From positions 115,766,169 to 115,830,168 of the forward strand of contig OW804097.1 of the NCBI GenBank assembly GCA_942159475.1: DNA of 64,000 nt. Reading direction: 5' to 3'. Source of the stretch: Sthenelais limicola. Its lineage: Eukaryota > Annelida > Polychaeta > Phyllodocida > Sigalionidae. Position 1 is the stretch's first letter, and every line of letters starts with the position of its first letter. The position numbers and the translations under genes were made by a program. The notes below the pieces were generated by a model, which was not told where the DNA came from, did no database searches, and was given only the letters and a program-made list of their open reading frames with translations. Shown in pieces: positions 34,763 to 46,479 of this stretch.

Positions 34763-35270
34763 GGGTCAGGTCGTCAGAAAATGTACAATCTGCAGCTCTA
34801 TACTATTGCCCATACTAATTATGTTGTGGCGCATACGCCTTTGAAGGCGATGTGTGGAAGAAGGAATGCCATTACACCCAATTAATCTGCCACCTCCTGA
34901 TAAAAACAACAGGTGGATCATGACATTGACTCTGGTGCCTCAACCCGTTTACCCTTTTTTATCATTTACCCTCTCCCCCAACAATATCCTAAGACAGAGA
35001 GGCAGTGAGCCATACCTATGTACATATCAGCTCCTGCGACGAAGTGTTGAGTTCTGCGACGAAGCGGCGAGCATAACGGCCAATCCATATGGTGTTCCTT
35101 AGCTTTCATTCGAGCCCCCACCTAAATAAAAATGGGTTGTACTATACACATTTAGTAAATTTTGCTAAATTAGGCTGAGTGATACTATACTATAGGTACA
35201 TATCTGATTATATTTGGTATTGCGTTGATTCCAAAGATTGGTGTGGTCATGTTGAACTGAATTTTGCAAT
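34763..35270 (+). mobile_element. Family A element split by a ~330-bp insertion
   Basis: The left piece is GGGTCAGGTCGTCAGAAAATG to GCAGCTCTATAC. The right piece starts TATACACATTTAGTAAATT near 35137. A TATAC (or TACTAT) repeat brackets the inserted DNA. Confidence 0.75.
34803..35135. mobile_element. Unclassified ~330-bp insertion in family A
   Basis: It contains TGTTGTGGCGCATACGCC and two GCGACGAAG motifs and has an 82-codon ORF without a known motif. Flanking 5-6 bp repeats mark an insertion. A solo LTR or non-autonomous element are both possible. The ends do not show a clear TG..CA. Confidence 0.5.
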
Positions 35271-35600
35271 CAAAAATATATTTCTTGATATCAAGAAATA
35301 CATTTTTGATATCAAGAATTGCATGCAAGTGAATTTTGTATTACATAAACTAAAATGGTAAGCATTGTTTCACAAGCAGGTCGACTATTGGTGTATGGAT
35401 CCCCATTTAATCATATCATTCATATTCATTGGTATCAGAAAATGAATTGTTAATATCCATAGATCATTCAACAAATCTTTTGATATCAAAAATGTATTTC
35501 TTATTTATCAAGAATTCAATTGTTGATATCAGAGATGCACTTATTGATATTCCAAATTGAATACTTGATATCAAGATATACACTTTTGTACATCTTGAAT
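35270..35600. repeat. Cluster of TTGATATCAA palindromes
   Basis: About eight GATATC-centred motifs (TTGATATCAAGAA, TTTGATATCAAAAATG and variants) lie within 330 bp. They make an imperfect tandem of palindromic segments in AT-rich DNA. Confidence 0.75.
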
Positions 35601-36212
35601 GAATTGAACTCCTGATTCTTGATTAAAAATAGGATTTACGGATGGGTTAATCCTTTCTGACTCAGCATAAAACGCTGTAGTACACACAATATGTTAGTGA
35701 TGGCTTACTATGATATGATGTCTAATCGCAGCCTTGGCTTTTTACTGTCTCTTTTACTGTCTGTTAGCATGCAACCGGCGAGCAAGAAACACGGTCTCCT
35801 GTCAGTGGAGTGCATATGAATTGCCACTGGTTCATATATATAGTACATTTTATTTCTTTTTCATGCACATACAAGTAAGCTCAGAGATAAGGTCACACTA
35901 TGGGTGCATTGCACTATATCCGTCTTAAAGGCCTTCTAACACCCTCTTAAAGCTACGACTAAATTTACGCCTAATTCTGCAAAGATAAATGTCATTTAAT
36001 TTCCTGATCAGACCTAGTCCAAAAGCATAGACCTGAAGGAGGCAGCCATTGCCAATCTGCCAGCTGTGGATTTTGTAAGAAAATGTGTCATATTTTTTAT
36101 ATTATACCTTTGTTTTGGTAGTAGTATGGAGTAATTATTATACAGCTTTGCAATTTATACTAGATATCTTTCTTGCTGAATTTAAGATCACCCTCGGTCA
36201 CTTTTGTCTATT

Positions 36213-36812
36213 TATTATATGCGCATGCTATATGAGGGATGCTATAAGTTGGGTGCTATAAAAATATTCATATCGGACGCGTCCTATAAAAATGTAATTG
36301 TCTAAAAATAGCTCTGTTGATATGCTTCGCGGAGCTTTGGCTCTCCGTGAAGCATATAAACAAATACCCACGATCGGTAATCCACCTGTGATTCTGGTAC
36401 TATGATTATAGAAATACATAATAAAAACCATATCATTCAATAGAGCATTAAATTCTCTATCGGATGATATAAGTTTTATTAATGTAGCTCAAGAAATGGC
36501 CACAATATTAACGTTTTAATTCAACAATATAAGTAGGCTTACTAACGAGGCTGTCAGCAGGGCTGTCAGCGGGGCAGCGGGGCTCTCTGTGCTTCTTTGA
36601 TATTTTTTCAGTGACATCTGATGACATAATTATGATCAAATTTTATGCACATATAATAAATATAGAATGGAACTCGCCGGCAATAATAACAAATTTATTG
36701 GACTTGATTTGTCCACATAAGCACTCTGCCTACGGCATGGTGCTTATGTGGACAAATATCGTCCAATAAATTTTCGATTATTGCCAGCTCGTCCCATTCT
36801 CTCTATATATAG
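36213..36812 (+). repeat. Family G ~600-bp repeat, second copy
   Basis: Matches 4388-4996 with few changes, including GCATATCAACAGAGC on the other strand, GCTGTCAGCGGGGC units and the terminal GTCCACATAAGCA hairpin (about 36690-36800). Confidence 0.8.
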
Positions 36813-36982
36813 AGCTGTAACTCAGAGCTGATATCAAGGCTTTTTCCACATAGGTTTTTGAAAAGTCTTGTCTTCTCAACACACTTGTGGTAAACCCCCA
36901 TTACTATGGTTCAAATATAACACAACTGTCCTGTAGCAGTTCACTCTAATTAACACAGGAAGTAATGTGGTTTACCAATACA

Positions 36983-37080
36983 GTCTAGGCTCAGAGTTGA
37001 GAGAATCCCTCCAAACTTAAAATTCCATTAGGTGAAACCGTTTAGTGCAGTAGGCATCCAATCACTGGATGTGACGATAT
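36983..37080 (-). mobile_element. Family C fragment
   Basis: CAGTCTAGGCTCAGAGTTGAGAG and GTGCAGTAGGCATCCAATCAC resemble the copies at 47288-47505 and 52650-52800. The interior is largely deleted. Confidence 0.65.
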
Positions 37081-37437
37081 ATTTGACTCCACATTGCTAT
37101 TTATATAGAACATGGTAGTGCCCACTTTAACATGTGTGTCAATTAGTCGAAAAGATATGCCACTTCTTTTCTATACATACTCAGTTTCTACCAACTATAT
37201 TCACAGCATGAAAACAGATTCTCAAAGGGAAGAGTCAAATCTATGACACCTGTTAGTCTCATAATTCTGTAGAGATTAATTCATTTTAATTTAGTTGATC
37301 AAAGAATGCCTATAAGACATTGATTCTGACCAGCCTGCTGAGAGTTCTGGTAATTTTGAAAGAATAATATCATATCATACACTAAAATCTTAGAATACCC
37401 ACTACTATTGCTGTCTATCGCACCACGGAGAAACAAC

Positions 37438-37996
37438 ATCTTGGACAATAGTGTCCCTTGTACAATAGTGTCCCTTGTACCACATTCTCATTAGGTTCTA
37501 TCTATGCATTAACAGTGCAATAGTGTCCCTTGTACCATATTCTCATTAGGTTCTATCCATGCATGAACAGTGCAATAGTGTCCCTCTTACAACATTCTCA
37601 TTAGGTTCTATCCATGCATTAACAGTGCAATAGTGTCCCTCTTACAACATTCTCATTAGGTTCTATCCATGCATCAACAGTGCAATAGTGTCCCTCATAC
37701 CACATTCTCATGTGGTTCTATCCATGCATTAACAGTGCAATAGTGTCTCTCATACCGCATTCTCATTAGGTTCTATTCATGCATTAACAGTGCAATAGTG
37801 TCCTTCGTACCACATTCTCATGAGGTTCTATCCATGCATTAACAGTGCAAAAGTGTCCCTCATACCACATTCTCATTAGGTTCTATCCATGCATTAACAG
37901 TGCAATAGTGTCCCTTATACCACATTCTCATTAGGTTCTACCCATGTATTAACAGTGCAATAGTGTCCCTCATACCACATTCTCATTAGGTTCTAT
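37438..37996. repeat. ~60-bp tandem array, about 9-10 units
   Basis: Units contain AACAGTGCAATAGTGTCCCT, CATACCACATTCTCATTAGG and TTCTATCCATGCATT. The copies are close to each other, which suggests recent expansion. Confidence 0.93.
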
Positions 37997-37999
37997 GTA

Positions 38000-38545
38000 T
38001 GTGTGATCAGTGTCTTGTATTTCTACAGTGTGATCAGTGTCAGTGGTGTAACAGCAGGGCAATTTACAACCAGCGACCGGTCAAATGGTCTGGACTCTCC
38101 AACACTTTACACATCACATCCTATATGTTTACATAGGTCCCGCCATTATTGCTCTTGGGTCAAGCACTCGGGTAGAAAATTACCTTTTCTCCATGACTGC
38201 ATTGAAAGAAATGAAAAATATGACTTTGCTGGTTTGCTTTCGAATTGGTTCCCATCATTGTTTGCTATTGGGATTATTGGAGTTTGTGAATTGGATTGTT
38301 CAGTTACTGTATGCTTTTGTCCATTTCTACCCCATTACTGCAATAGGAATCTGCTTTTAGTGTAAAAACTATGATGTTATATTTCCATAGAGATTATTGC
38401 CTTCCACTTGTTTGATTGTAAAACAATGTCCATGCAGGGTTTGTCTCAATAGTAGTGTTTCTTCATTGTTTTGTGGCCGCATGGATGTATGGATTTAGCT
38501 GTATTTATGTGTTCATGATCCCTGTCCCTTTCTGTGTGACTGCCC
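38000..38545. other. Unassigned DNA with two overlapping ORFs
   Basis: Frames of 120 and 91 codons overlap at 38003-38365. The 91-codon frame is hydrophobic, but I recognise neither. TTTCTACAG at about 38020-38028 could be a splice acceptor. There is not enough evidence for an exon. Confidence 0.2.
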
Positions 38546-39180
38546 CTTAATTTGTCGGTCCGTGTCTACAGGTGTGTCTGTCCGTTTTCGTGTGTCTGTC
38601 TGTTTTATTGGGTCTGTCCATTTCTGTGGGTCTGTCCGTTTCTGTAAGTCTGTCAATTTATGTGTGTCTGTCCCGTTCTGTGTGTCTGTCAATTTATGTG
38701 GGTCTGTCCCGTTCTGTGTGTCGGTCCCTTTATGTATGTCTATCTGTTTATGTGTGACTGCCCCTTAATTTGTCTGTCCGTGTCTACAGGTGTGTCTGTC
38801 CGTTTTTGTGTGTCTGTCGTGTTTCTGTGTCTGTTTGTTTCTGTTGGTCTGTCCGTTTCTTTGTTTCTGTCTCTTCATCTGTTTCTGTCTCTTCTTGTGT
38901 TTCTGTCCGTTTCTGGTTTGTTTGTTCATTGTTGTACCTGTCCCTTCTGTATGTCACCCTTTTTGTGTGTTTGTCCCTGTCTGTCACTGTCACTTCTTGG
39001 GTGTCTGTCCCTTTCTATAAATGTCTGCCTGTTTCTGTATGTCTCTTTCCATAACCGTCTACCTTTCTGTGTCTGTCCCTTTCTGTCACTTTCTGTGTCT
39101 CTGTCACTTTCTGTTACATTATGTGTGTCTGTCCATTTCTGTCACTTTCTGTGTCTCTATCACTTTCTGTCACTTTCTCT
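38546..39180. repeat. (TGTCTGTCCSTTTC) minisatellite, first part
   Basis: Irregular ~18-20-bp units such as TGTGTGTCTGTCCCTTTCTG. Several overlapping cysteine- and leucine-rich frames on both strands are repeat artefacts. Confidence 0.9.
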
Positions 39181-39440
39181 AGGGCTCTTGAGGGGTTAAT
39201 TCGACAAATCGACACAGCCCTTTCTTAGATCGACAAATTTCAAAGGCAACTAGTGACAAATGACAAAGATACTTTCTTAGCCTGACAAATGGACAAAGAC
39301 CTTAATAGTCCTTAACGACAAAAATTTGGCTGTTTTATGAAAATATAGCGACAAACGACAGAAAAATTTCCTTAGGGACAAACGACAATTGCCGTTTTTT
39401 GGTAGCGACAAGAGAAATTAGATACCCCCTCAGGAGCCCT
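39181..39440. mobile_element. Family J: 260-bp TIR element with reiterated GACAAA motif
   Basis: The ends AGGGCTCTTGAGGGG and CCCCCTCAGGAGCCCT are inverted repeats. TTCTCT flanks both sides (39175-39180 and 39441-39446), consistent with a target duplication, though the host DNA is itself repetitive. The interior has about ten GACAAA motifs, often paired as GACAAANGACA. No ORF. Confidence 0.85.
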
Positions 39441-39780
39441 TTCTCTGTGTCTGTCCATTTCTGTCACTGCCTGTGTCTCTGTCACTCTCTCTGTGTCTGT
39501 TCTTTTTTATAACCGTCTACCTTTCTGTCCCTTTATCTCAGTGTCTCTTACCGCCCATTCTGTCGCTATCTATGTCTGTCCTTCTCTGTCCCTCTCTGTC
39601 CCTCTCTGTCTCTCTCTGTCCCTCTCTGTCCCTCTCTGTCCCTCTTTGTCCCCCTCTGTCCCTCTTTGTCCCTCTCTGTCCCTCTCTGTCCCTCTCTGTC
39701 CCTCTCTGTCCCTCTCTGTCCCTCTCTGTCCCTCTCTGTCTCTCTCTGTCCCTCTCTGTCCCTCTCTGTCCCCCTGTCTC
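39441..39780. repeat. (CTGTCCCTCT)n decamer minisatellite
   Basis: The continuation of the array beyond family J becomes nearly perfect CTGTCCCTCT from about 39580 to 39775. All frames through it are open, which explains the overlapping ORFs. Confidence 0.93.
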
Positions 39781-40198
39781 ACTAGCAAACAGTAATCACG
39801 AGGTGCTATACTCAATGCTTTGGTTGCCTGGTCGCCTGCTAGTGATCACATAAATATCATTACACCGTTCCTACAAGGTAGGGCATCTCTTGAACGATAT
39901 AGAAAATTTCCTAGATGTGGCGTTGCCTCATTTAAATATAAAGTAGATAAGAATGTGCATACTACTACAAGTGTAAGCTTATACCAACACCCAGCTCAGA
40001 TAATCAAGGTCTGCATAGCAAGGATTCCCTGTTCTTATCACTTTCATTTATATTCAAATAAGCTGTTAGAAAATAATCAAGGCAGGGTTTCAGATATAAC
40101 TGTTTCATACAGCTTAGTGTGGGTGCATGGATTGGGGATCAAAGAAAGAATAGATTGGTGATATTGCGTCCAATAGTGGCAATATGTAGGCCTACAAA

Positions 40199-40262
40199 GG
40201 TCAGATTTTCCGAAAATGTACAATTGGCAGCTGTATACATTTAGTAAATTCTGTTAAATTGG
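40199..40262 (+). mobile_element. Family A fragment (left end)
   Basis: GGTCAGATTTTCCGAAAATG to AAATTCTGTTAAATTGG, then an abrupt switch to unrelated sequence. Confidence 0.7.
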
Positions 40263-40456
40263 TCACTTGTCCCCCCGCCCCTATTTCTGCTAAGGGACAC
40301 AGCTTTTCCCTCTGTCCCAAAGTGGCAATGATGTGTGGTAGCTGTGTAACATATGCACACTGGTGTTGGATGGAATGTTGGTCCTCTGTTGCATACATGA
40401 CTGATCAGACCTACAAGTCAATTCTCCTTAGCTACTTAACTGGGTTTGCACCCTTA

Positions 40457-41128
40457 GAGCTGGGTTCCACTGGCCGCCTACTTCTCCCGCTACTGCTCGC
40501 GCTTCTTGATTAAAGAAGCGGGAACAGTAGCGGGAGAGTAAAGGGGATGGGTGCTATTGGCCCCCGCTACAAAGCCATGTTACTTCCCACTTCTTTTGGA
40601 GGATTTTCGAAGCATAGAGTGCTCCCGCTTCTATCAAACATGATTGATAATTAACCGCTGCTACTTTGTAGCTGAAGTAACAGGAAGTAGCGGGAGCTGA
40701 ATCAGGGCAATGGCACCACTCAATGTTACCTCTCCCGTTACTTGATGCGCTCATTTTAATGTGAAAATCAAATGGTGTCTGCTCACATTTCTGAGAAACG
40801 ATAGAAGTAGCGGTGGAAGTAATGAGCAATAGCACCCATTCTGGTTACCTTCAGTCTATTGCTCCTGGTTCTAAAGAAGCGGGAGCAATAGTAGCGGGAG
40901 GAGTAGCGGGAGGAGTAGCGGGAGGAGTAGCCGGCCAGTGGAACCCAGCCTTTAAGCATGGGTTCTGAGTAGTAGTAGAAGTAGCGGTAAAAGTAACATG
41001 GCAATAGCACCCATTCTGGTTACTTTCTGTTCCTTGCTCCCGCTTTTAAAGAAACAGGAGCAATAGACTGTCAAAGTAACGGGAGGAGAAGCGGGAGAAG
41101 TAGCGTGGCAGTGGAGCCCAGCCTTTAA
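40457..41128. mobile_element. Family M: GCTGGGTTCCACTGGC element, compound
   Basis: GCTGGGTTCCACTGGCCGCC at 40459 is inverted as GCCAGTGGAACCCAGC ending at 40950. A second right-type end, GCAGTGGAGCCCAGC, lies at 41109-41123. The interior reiterates AGTAGCGGGAG and its complement CTCCCGCTACT. TTTAA follows both right ends, and CTTAGA precedes the left end. This looks like a TIR element with a partial duplication. ORFs are artefacts. Confidence 0.75.
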
Positions 41129-41241
41129 CCCAAAACTAGGAGAAAAGTGTGATTGTCTGAGTGTACAGAAGCCAGTACACTCAGAGAGTAAGTATGAATA
41201 TACAATAGGAATGATTACTCACACGGCCACATGGCCATTAC

Positions 41242-41283
41242 CTTATGTGGCTTCAGCCTCCGCCCATGGCTGAAGCCACATAG
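41242..41283. repeat. Short palindrome
   Basis: TATGTGGCTTCAGCC and GGCTGAAGCCACATA surround a loop of about 8 bases, CTCCGCCCAT. Confidence 0.85.
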
Positions 41284-41759
41284 CCCTATTATAGATCCAA
41301 CCCACCTCTGGGTCAGTACCGGAAATCTCTCTTTCTTGCATTATACACTTTATATTCACTCTTCAAGAAGCCGGGCAGAGGCAGATCCAACCCCTCCCCC
41401 CCCCCCTCCCCCACCTCTATCCGGTTAAGGAAGTTCTAAGGACGGAATTTCCTATACAGAGAATGCTAATTTTGATTCCTGCCGGAGGAATCTCTCCTTA
41501 CTTCTAGGTATAACTAAATAGGTTATATAGGAACAAATATTAATAAGGATTTCTTATGCAACCGGCCCCCGCTATGACCGAAACAGATTTTTCTATCTGA
41601 CTTCAAGTTCATTATTCGAAATATACAACAAAAGTTGATTAGATTAAGAGAAAATAATTACATATTATATTTGAGAATAGTAGATAGTATATATTTGTAT
41701 CAACTACTAGGATTTGTGGAGAAGAATTCTTTGAGTTTATATTTGGTCGCCGTTATACA

Positions 41760-41995
41760 GGGTCAGATTTTCAGAAAATGTAGAATTGGCAGCTATACCC
41801 ATTTAGTAAATTCTGCTAAACTAGGCTGCAACGTGGTCAATACTAGGTAAATTCGAGTATATTTGGCATTGCATTGATTCTAGCAATCTGTTTGGTTAGG
41901 TTGAACTGTATTTTGAACTTCATTTTCATCTGAAATTTGGGTTATTTTAGAAAATTGGTGAAGTTGAGTTGTACATTTTCCGGCAACTTCACCCA
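41760..41995 (+). mobile_element. Family A TIR element
   Basis: Complete from GGGTCAGATTTTCAG to TTTTCCGGCAACTTCACCC, with hybrid ends. Confidence 0.85.
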
Positions 41996-42306
41996 ACGAC
42001 ATTACACACAACTATAGTGTCTAACGTCACACAGTTACTAATTACACAGGGGCCCTTTGTTACATGGCTTCTCATTGGTCAATGCAATAAACACCCGGAT
42101 GTGTTACCTACTGTGTATCCTAAGTGACATTAGGTCATGTGGCATGGATATACCCAATCAAATTGCCTCTTACATAATGAGTGACCCTTCACAAGAAGCC
42201 TTACATAGAACCAATAACTGGGTTTGTATCAACCTGTCGTTTAATAATGAGACCCCTTGTGGAGTAGCAATCAACTGTGGGCGGTACACTTTGGCCTTCA
42301 TATGTG

Positions 42307-42938
42307 ATGTGTCCGAGAAAATGAGTCACAAGTCGCAAAACTGATAATTTCCAAACACTCTAGGTCCAAACCCTCAGATCAGATAAGAATGGTATGTTAG
42401 GGATAGGGCCTGCTTCGCTAATCATTTTTTTCGCCTATATTATAAGACTCGGGTTTTAATCGGAATGTAATGGCATTTTGCAGTCAGACTGTCTTAATTG
42501 ACTTGCAATGGAATTTTGCGGTTTGAGGCGGGAGGTTTTCCCTGTGTTTGAAGGGACTCTCTCAACTTTGGGCCTAGACTGCAAAGTAATTTATTCACAA
42601 GAACCCTTGCTATGGTTGCTTTCATTGCCGGGGTTGTCGGAGCTGCTAATAGCATGAACACAGGTACTAGATTTCGAGAATGTGAATTAAATATGTCCAT
42701 GCGTTTTTAAGCTCATCCTATGGAGTATATTTAGCTTGTTTACTAGTAATTGTCCACCCAGAGATTTTGCAAACTTTGTTTTCAAAATTAAAAATATCAA
42801 ACTTAAAATATAGAAATACTTATTCGATGTCCTAATGTTTACTATCATTGGAATCTGCTTGATCTCATCTTTTCAACTATGGTGGCATCTCAAAGCTCAT
42901 TTATTGCGACTTGTGACTCATTTTCCTGTAAAGCCACA
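42307..42938 (-). mobile_element. Family B element split by a family C insertion
   Basis: TATGTGATGTGTCCGAG and AAAATGAGTCACAAGTCGC open the copy; TGCGACTTGTGACTCATTTTC closes it. The text TTTCCAAA at 42350 rejoins CAAAGTAATTTATTCAC at 42581 when the inserted family C copy is removed. Confidence 0.85.
42357..42580 (+). mobile_element. Family C element nested in family B, CAAA target repeat
   Basis: From CACTCTAGGTCCAAAC to GGGCCTAGACTG. CAAA is present directly before and after. This is the cleanest target duplication for family C in the window. Confidence 0.85.
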
Positions 42939-43154
42939 CATTCAAGAACTCGCATTGCCTACAAATTGTCATAAGAACCCATGATTTGTTGTATGAATTG
43001 GATGTTTCTTCGTAAGAAAGCCCACACATTACCTAACTCAAGTGCGCTTCCTAAGAATGATTTTGAATTCATACGAATTTGTTAAGGCCAATTTGGCTCT
43101 GAGTTCTTGAATATGTCGGCCCGGCTTAACACGTCACATTCTAAGTTGTAAACA

Positions 43155-43268
43155 AAGGTCCCAGCCCACTAAGCTGATTCTCAATCGATTCTCGCAGTAT
43201 TTAGTGCAAAAGAGTCCTCCTCTGCGGCGCAAAATTGCATGAGAATCGGCTTAGTGGACTAGGACCTT
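43155..43268. mobile_element. Family E ~115-bp TIR element
   Basis: AAGGTCCCAGCCCACTAAGC, then TGATTCTCAATCGATTCTC, is mirrored by GAGAATCGGCTTAGTGG and ACTAGGACCTT. The core AGTCCTCCTCTGCGGCGCAAAA matches 54630-54740. TTAA follows the right end. Confidence 0.85.
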
Positions 43269-43900
43269 AAGTCAGAAACAAGTCAAAAGAGGTTGGCATT
43301 GCCATCCCCATCCGACCCCGACCTCCTCCCTCAGTGCCCTTACCATTGACCCTTGACCCTTGACATAGCCTCAAACCAGTATGCACACTATGTAAAAGTT
43401 CTCATCTTTTTTTACATTGCAGAGCACAAGAAGCCAGCCACTCGCTGCCAGAGCCAACCACCAGTCATATGACCTTTGACCTGCAGCCAGGGCATCTAAT
43501 ATTGGTTCATCACAATCACTCCATACCCCATCACCCACACACAGACGCTAGCAGTAATTAGCCTGCGTCTAAACCAGGTTAATTACCCTACAAATACACC
43601 CTAGTCATTAACCCTGACTCACAGTGTTTGTATGGATACCGGAGCCTCTATAAAAGCAATATAAACATTGGATGCCATTGCTGTTAGTGGACCGCAGCTG
43701 AAGAGGGCTACAGAGTTCTCTAGGCCTCTAGCATCTAACTGCTTCCTGCTTTCTATTATACAGTTCTTCCGGGCTGCCCATAAGCTCAGTAGGATTGCTT
43801 AGGAATAACAATGGAATTTTAATTTCGATTGTTACTAAACCCAACACTCTTTATACAAATCTGGTGGCTTTTGTTATCAGTTTATAAAAGAGTGAGATAT
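43269..43900. other. Intergenic DNA, nothing recognised
   Basis: C-rich clusters with TGACCTTTGACC-like repeats near 43340-43480, but no ORF or defined element. Confidence 0.35.
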
Positions 43901-44910
43901 CCTATGAGCACCAGTAATATACAGGACATCCTATGAGCATCAGTACTATACAGGACATGCTATAAGCATCAGTAATATACAGGACATCCTATAAGCACCA
44001 GTAATATACAGGACATGCTATAAGCATCAGTAATATACAGGACATGCTATAAGCATCAGTAATATACAGGACATCCTATAAGCATCAGTACTATACAGGA
44101 CATGCTATAAGCATCAGTAATATACAGGACATCCTATAAGCATCAGTAATATACAGGACATAAGCATCAGTAATATACAGGACATGCTATAAGCACCAGT
44201 AATATACAGGACATGCTATAAGCATCAGTACTATACAGGACATCCTATAAGCACCAGTAATATACAGGACATCCTATAAGCATCAGTAATATACAGGACA
44301 TGCTATAAGCATCAGTAATATACAGGACATCCTATAAGCATCAGTAATATACAGGACATGCTATAAGCATCAGTAATATACAGGACATACTATAAGCATC
44401 AGTAATATACAGGACATCCTATAAGCATAAGTAATATACAGGACATCCTATAAGCATCAGTAATATACAGGACATCCTATAAGCATCAGTACTATACAGG
44501 ACATACTATAAGCACCAGTAATATACAGGACATGCTATAAGCATCAGTACTATACAGGACATGCTATAAGCATCAGTAATATACAGGACATCCTATAAGC
44601 ACCAGTAATATACAGGACATGCTATAAGCACCAGTGATATACAGGACATCCTATAAGCATCAGTAATATACAGGACATCCTATAAGCATCAGTAATATAC
44701 AGGACATCCTATAAGCACCAGTAATATACAGGACATGCTATAAGCACCAGTGATATACAGGACATCCTATAAGCATCAGTAATATACAGGACATCCTATA
44801 AGCATCAGTAATATACAGGACATGCTATAAGCATCAGTAATATACAGGACATGCTATAAGCATCAGTAATATACAGGACATCCTATAAGCATCAGTAATA
44901 TACAGGACAA
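43900..44910. repeat. 29-bp minisatellite, about 34 units
   Basis: The unit is CAGTAATATACAGGACAT followed by CCTATAAGCAT, with C/G (CCTATAAG or GCTATAAG) and T/C (CATCAG or CACCAG) variants in irregular order. One unit near 44160 is shortened. Confidence 0.95.
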
Positions 44911-45977
44911 GAAATTAAAAAAGCATCATGAAATATAAATAGATTATTTAAGTGTTGACATTGTTTGCACATTAAGAACTCAGGTAAACCGTTCAAGTTG
45001 ACTCTGGTATTGATTTTAAATAAACGTGTCACAGCAAGTGGCAATTGCTATAAGGGAATTGCAGATGTTATAAGCAAGTGCAACTGAGCCCCCAGTGTTT
45101 ACATTAGCATCAACCAGCGTTGCCAAGGAAGCTCCCCTTGGTTACCATATCTTCTGAATCATCCAATTAGCTCACAGGATCTGCCCCTTGGCCACGCCTC
45201 CATCTCAAGATCAAAACATTGCATTAGGACACTTACTTACTCACAGAGCTCTGTCAGTGTTGCCTCTGCCTTCTGCTACTATGTTACGTCACAGTTACGG
45301 GCGTCCTTACGTATTTACGTGTATCCCTGAATGAACATTAACGTCAGTTGTAAGGCTCAGCTCAACTAAAAGGATATCAAAAGGATAACACTGGATTTCA
45401 TTAAGGATTATTATGTGCCTCTCCTAGAAATGACTTGGATATATTTATGAGTGCAATAAACATGTAATCTCACAGCTTGGATACTGTGAATTGGGAGTGC
45501 AATAAATATATAATCCCACGGCTTGTAAGTGCAATAAATATATAATCTCACCGCTTGTAAGTGCATTAAATATAATCCCTGTTTTTATCAAGCTATTGCC
45601 AAACTGGTCATACATTTTACTCGTTGTACCAGTGGATTAACTGACGTTCCTGGATTATATTTTAAATGAATCATACGTCACAGATGCTCGTTTAGCGAAT
45701 TTTCAAAGGAAAACATTACATATTCGCATACTTTATAATTATCACAAAATATAATTATCACAAATGTATCATCAAAACGAATCACACAGGATGTCGCTGG
45801 TGGTATTGTTTGCCACTTGAGACCGACCGAGAAGGGATATTATTTATTGAACGATATTCACTCCATGACGAATATTATTAACAAAAGGGAAGGTATAACA
45901 GACATGACTTGTCCATGAATTGAAGCTGCAACCAACATTACCCGATCCCTTTAAGGAATATAACAACCACACAATAA
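44911..45977. other. Intergenic DNA with a short tandem repeat
   Basis: Positions about 45450-45580 hold three or four units of GTGCAATAAATATATAATC plus TCACNGCTTG. No gene was identified. Confidence 0.5.
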
Positions 45978-45978
45978 T

Positions 45979-46008
45979 GGGTCAGATTCTCAGAAAATGT
46001 ACAATTGT
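45979..46008 (+). mobile_element. Family A end fragment
   Basis: GGGTCAGATTCTCAG plus AAAATGTACAATTG, followed by unrelated sequence. Confidence 0.7.
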
Positions 46009-46098
46009 ACCCATGTTAATGAAGGTGGGGCAGCTCGGCAAGATGTGTACTTTATAAAAAAAACAGAACAACAAAGCTAGACTATTACGTCATCATCT

Positions 46099-46330
46099 GG
46101 GTCAGATTTTCAGAGAATGTGCAATTGGCAACTGTATACATTTAGATTCTGCTAAATTAGGCTGCAATTTGGTCAATATTAGGTACATTCGAGTATATTT
46201 GGCATTGCAGTGAACATAGCAATCTTTTTTGGCTAGGTTGAACTGTATTTTGAACTATATTCTCGTCTGAAATTTGGATTATTTAAGAGGATTGGTGAAA
46301 ATAAATTGTACATTTTTGGTGACTTCACCC
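46099..46330 (+). mobile_element. Family A TIR element
   Basis: Complete from GGGTCAGATTTTCAG to TTTTTGGTGACTTCACCC, with hybrid ends and several deletions. Confidence 0.85.
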
Positions 46331-46479
46331 TATAATCATCGCCTGGGATAAGTGTGGTACATTCACCTCATACTGGATGTAGAGTTCACAGGTAACCTGA
46401 GAATCACAAGTAATCACAGTTCATGCACAGCATTTTATAGCAAGAAAGCACTTGACTCTGGTGCCAGGATAGTGTAATC

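Noticed and set aside
37438..37996. CRISPR-like array
   Set aside because: The units are whole tandem repeats with no unique spacers, in a eukaryotic context.
38003..38365. 120- and 91-codon overlapping ORFs as a possible exon
   Set aside because: One is hydrophobic and a splice-acceptor-like sequence precedes it, but no family motif or donor site supports an exon.
38562..39853. Overlapping Cys/Leu/Ser-rich ORFs up to 179 codons
   Set aside because: Generated by CTGTC-type minisatellites in several frames and on both strands.
43900..44910. CRISPR-like short repeats
   Set aside because: 29-bp head-to-tail repeats without spacers: an ordinary minisatellite.
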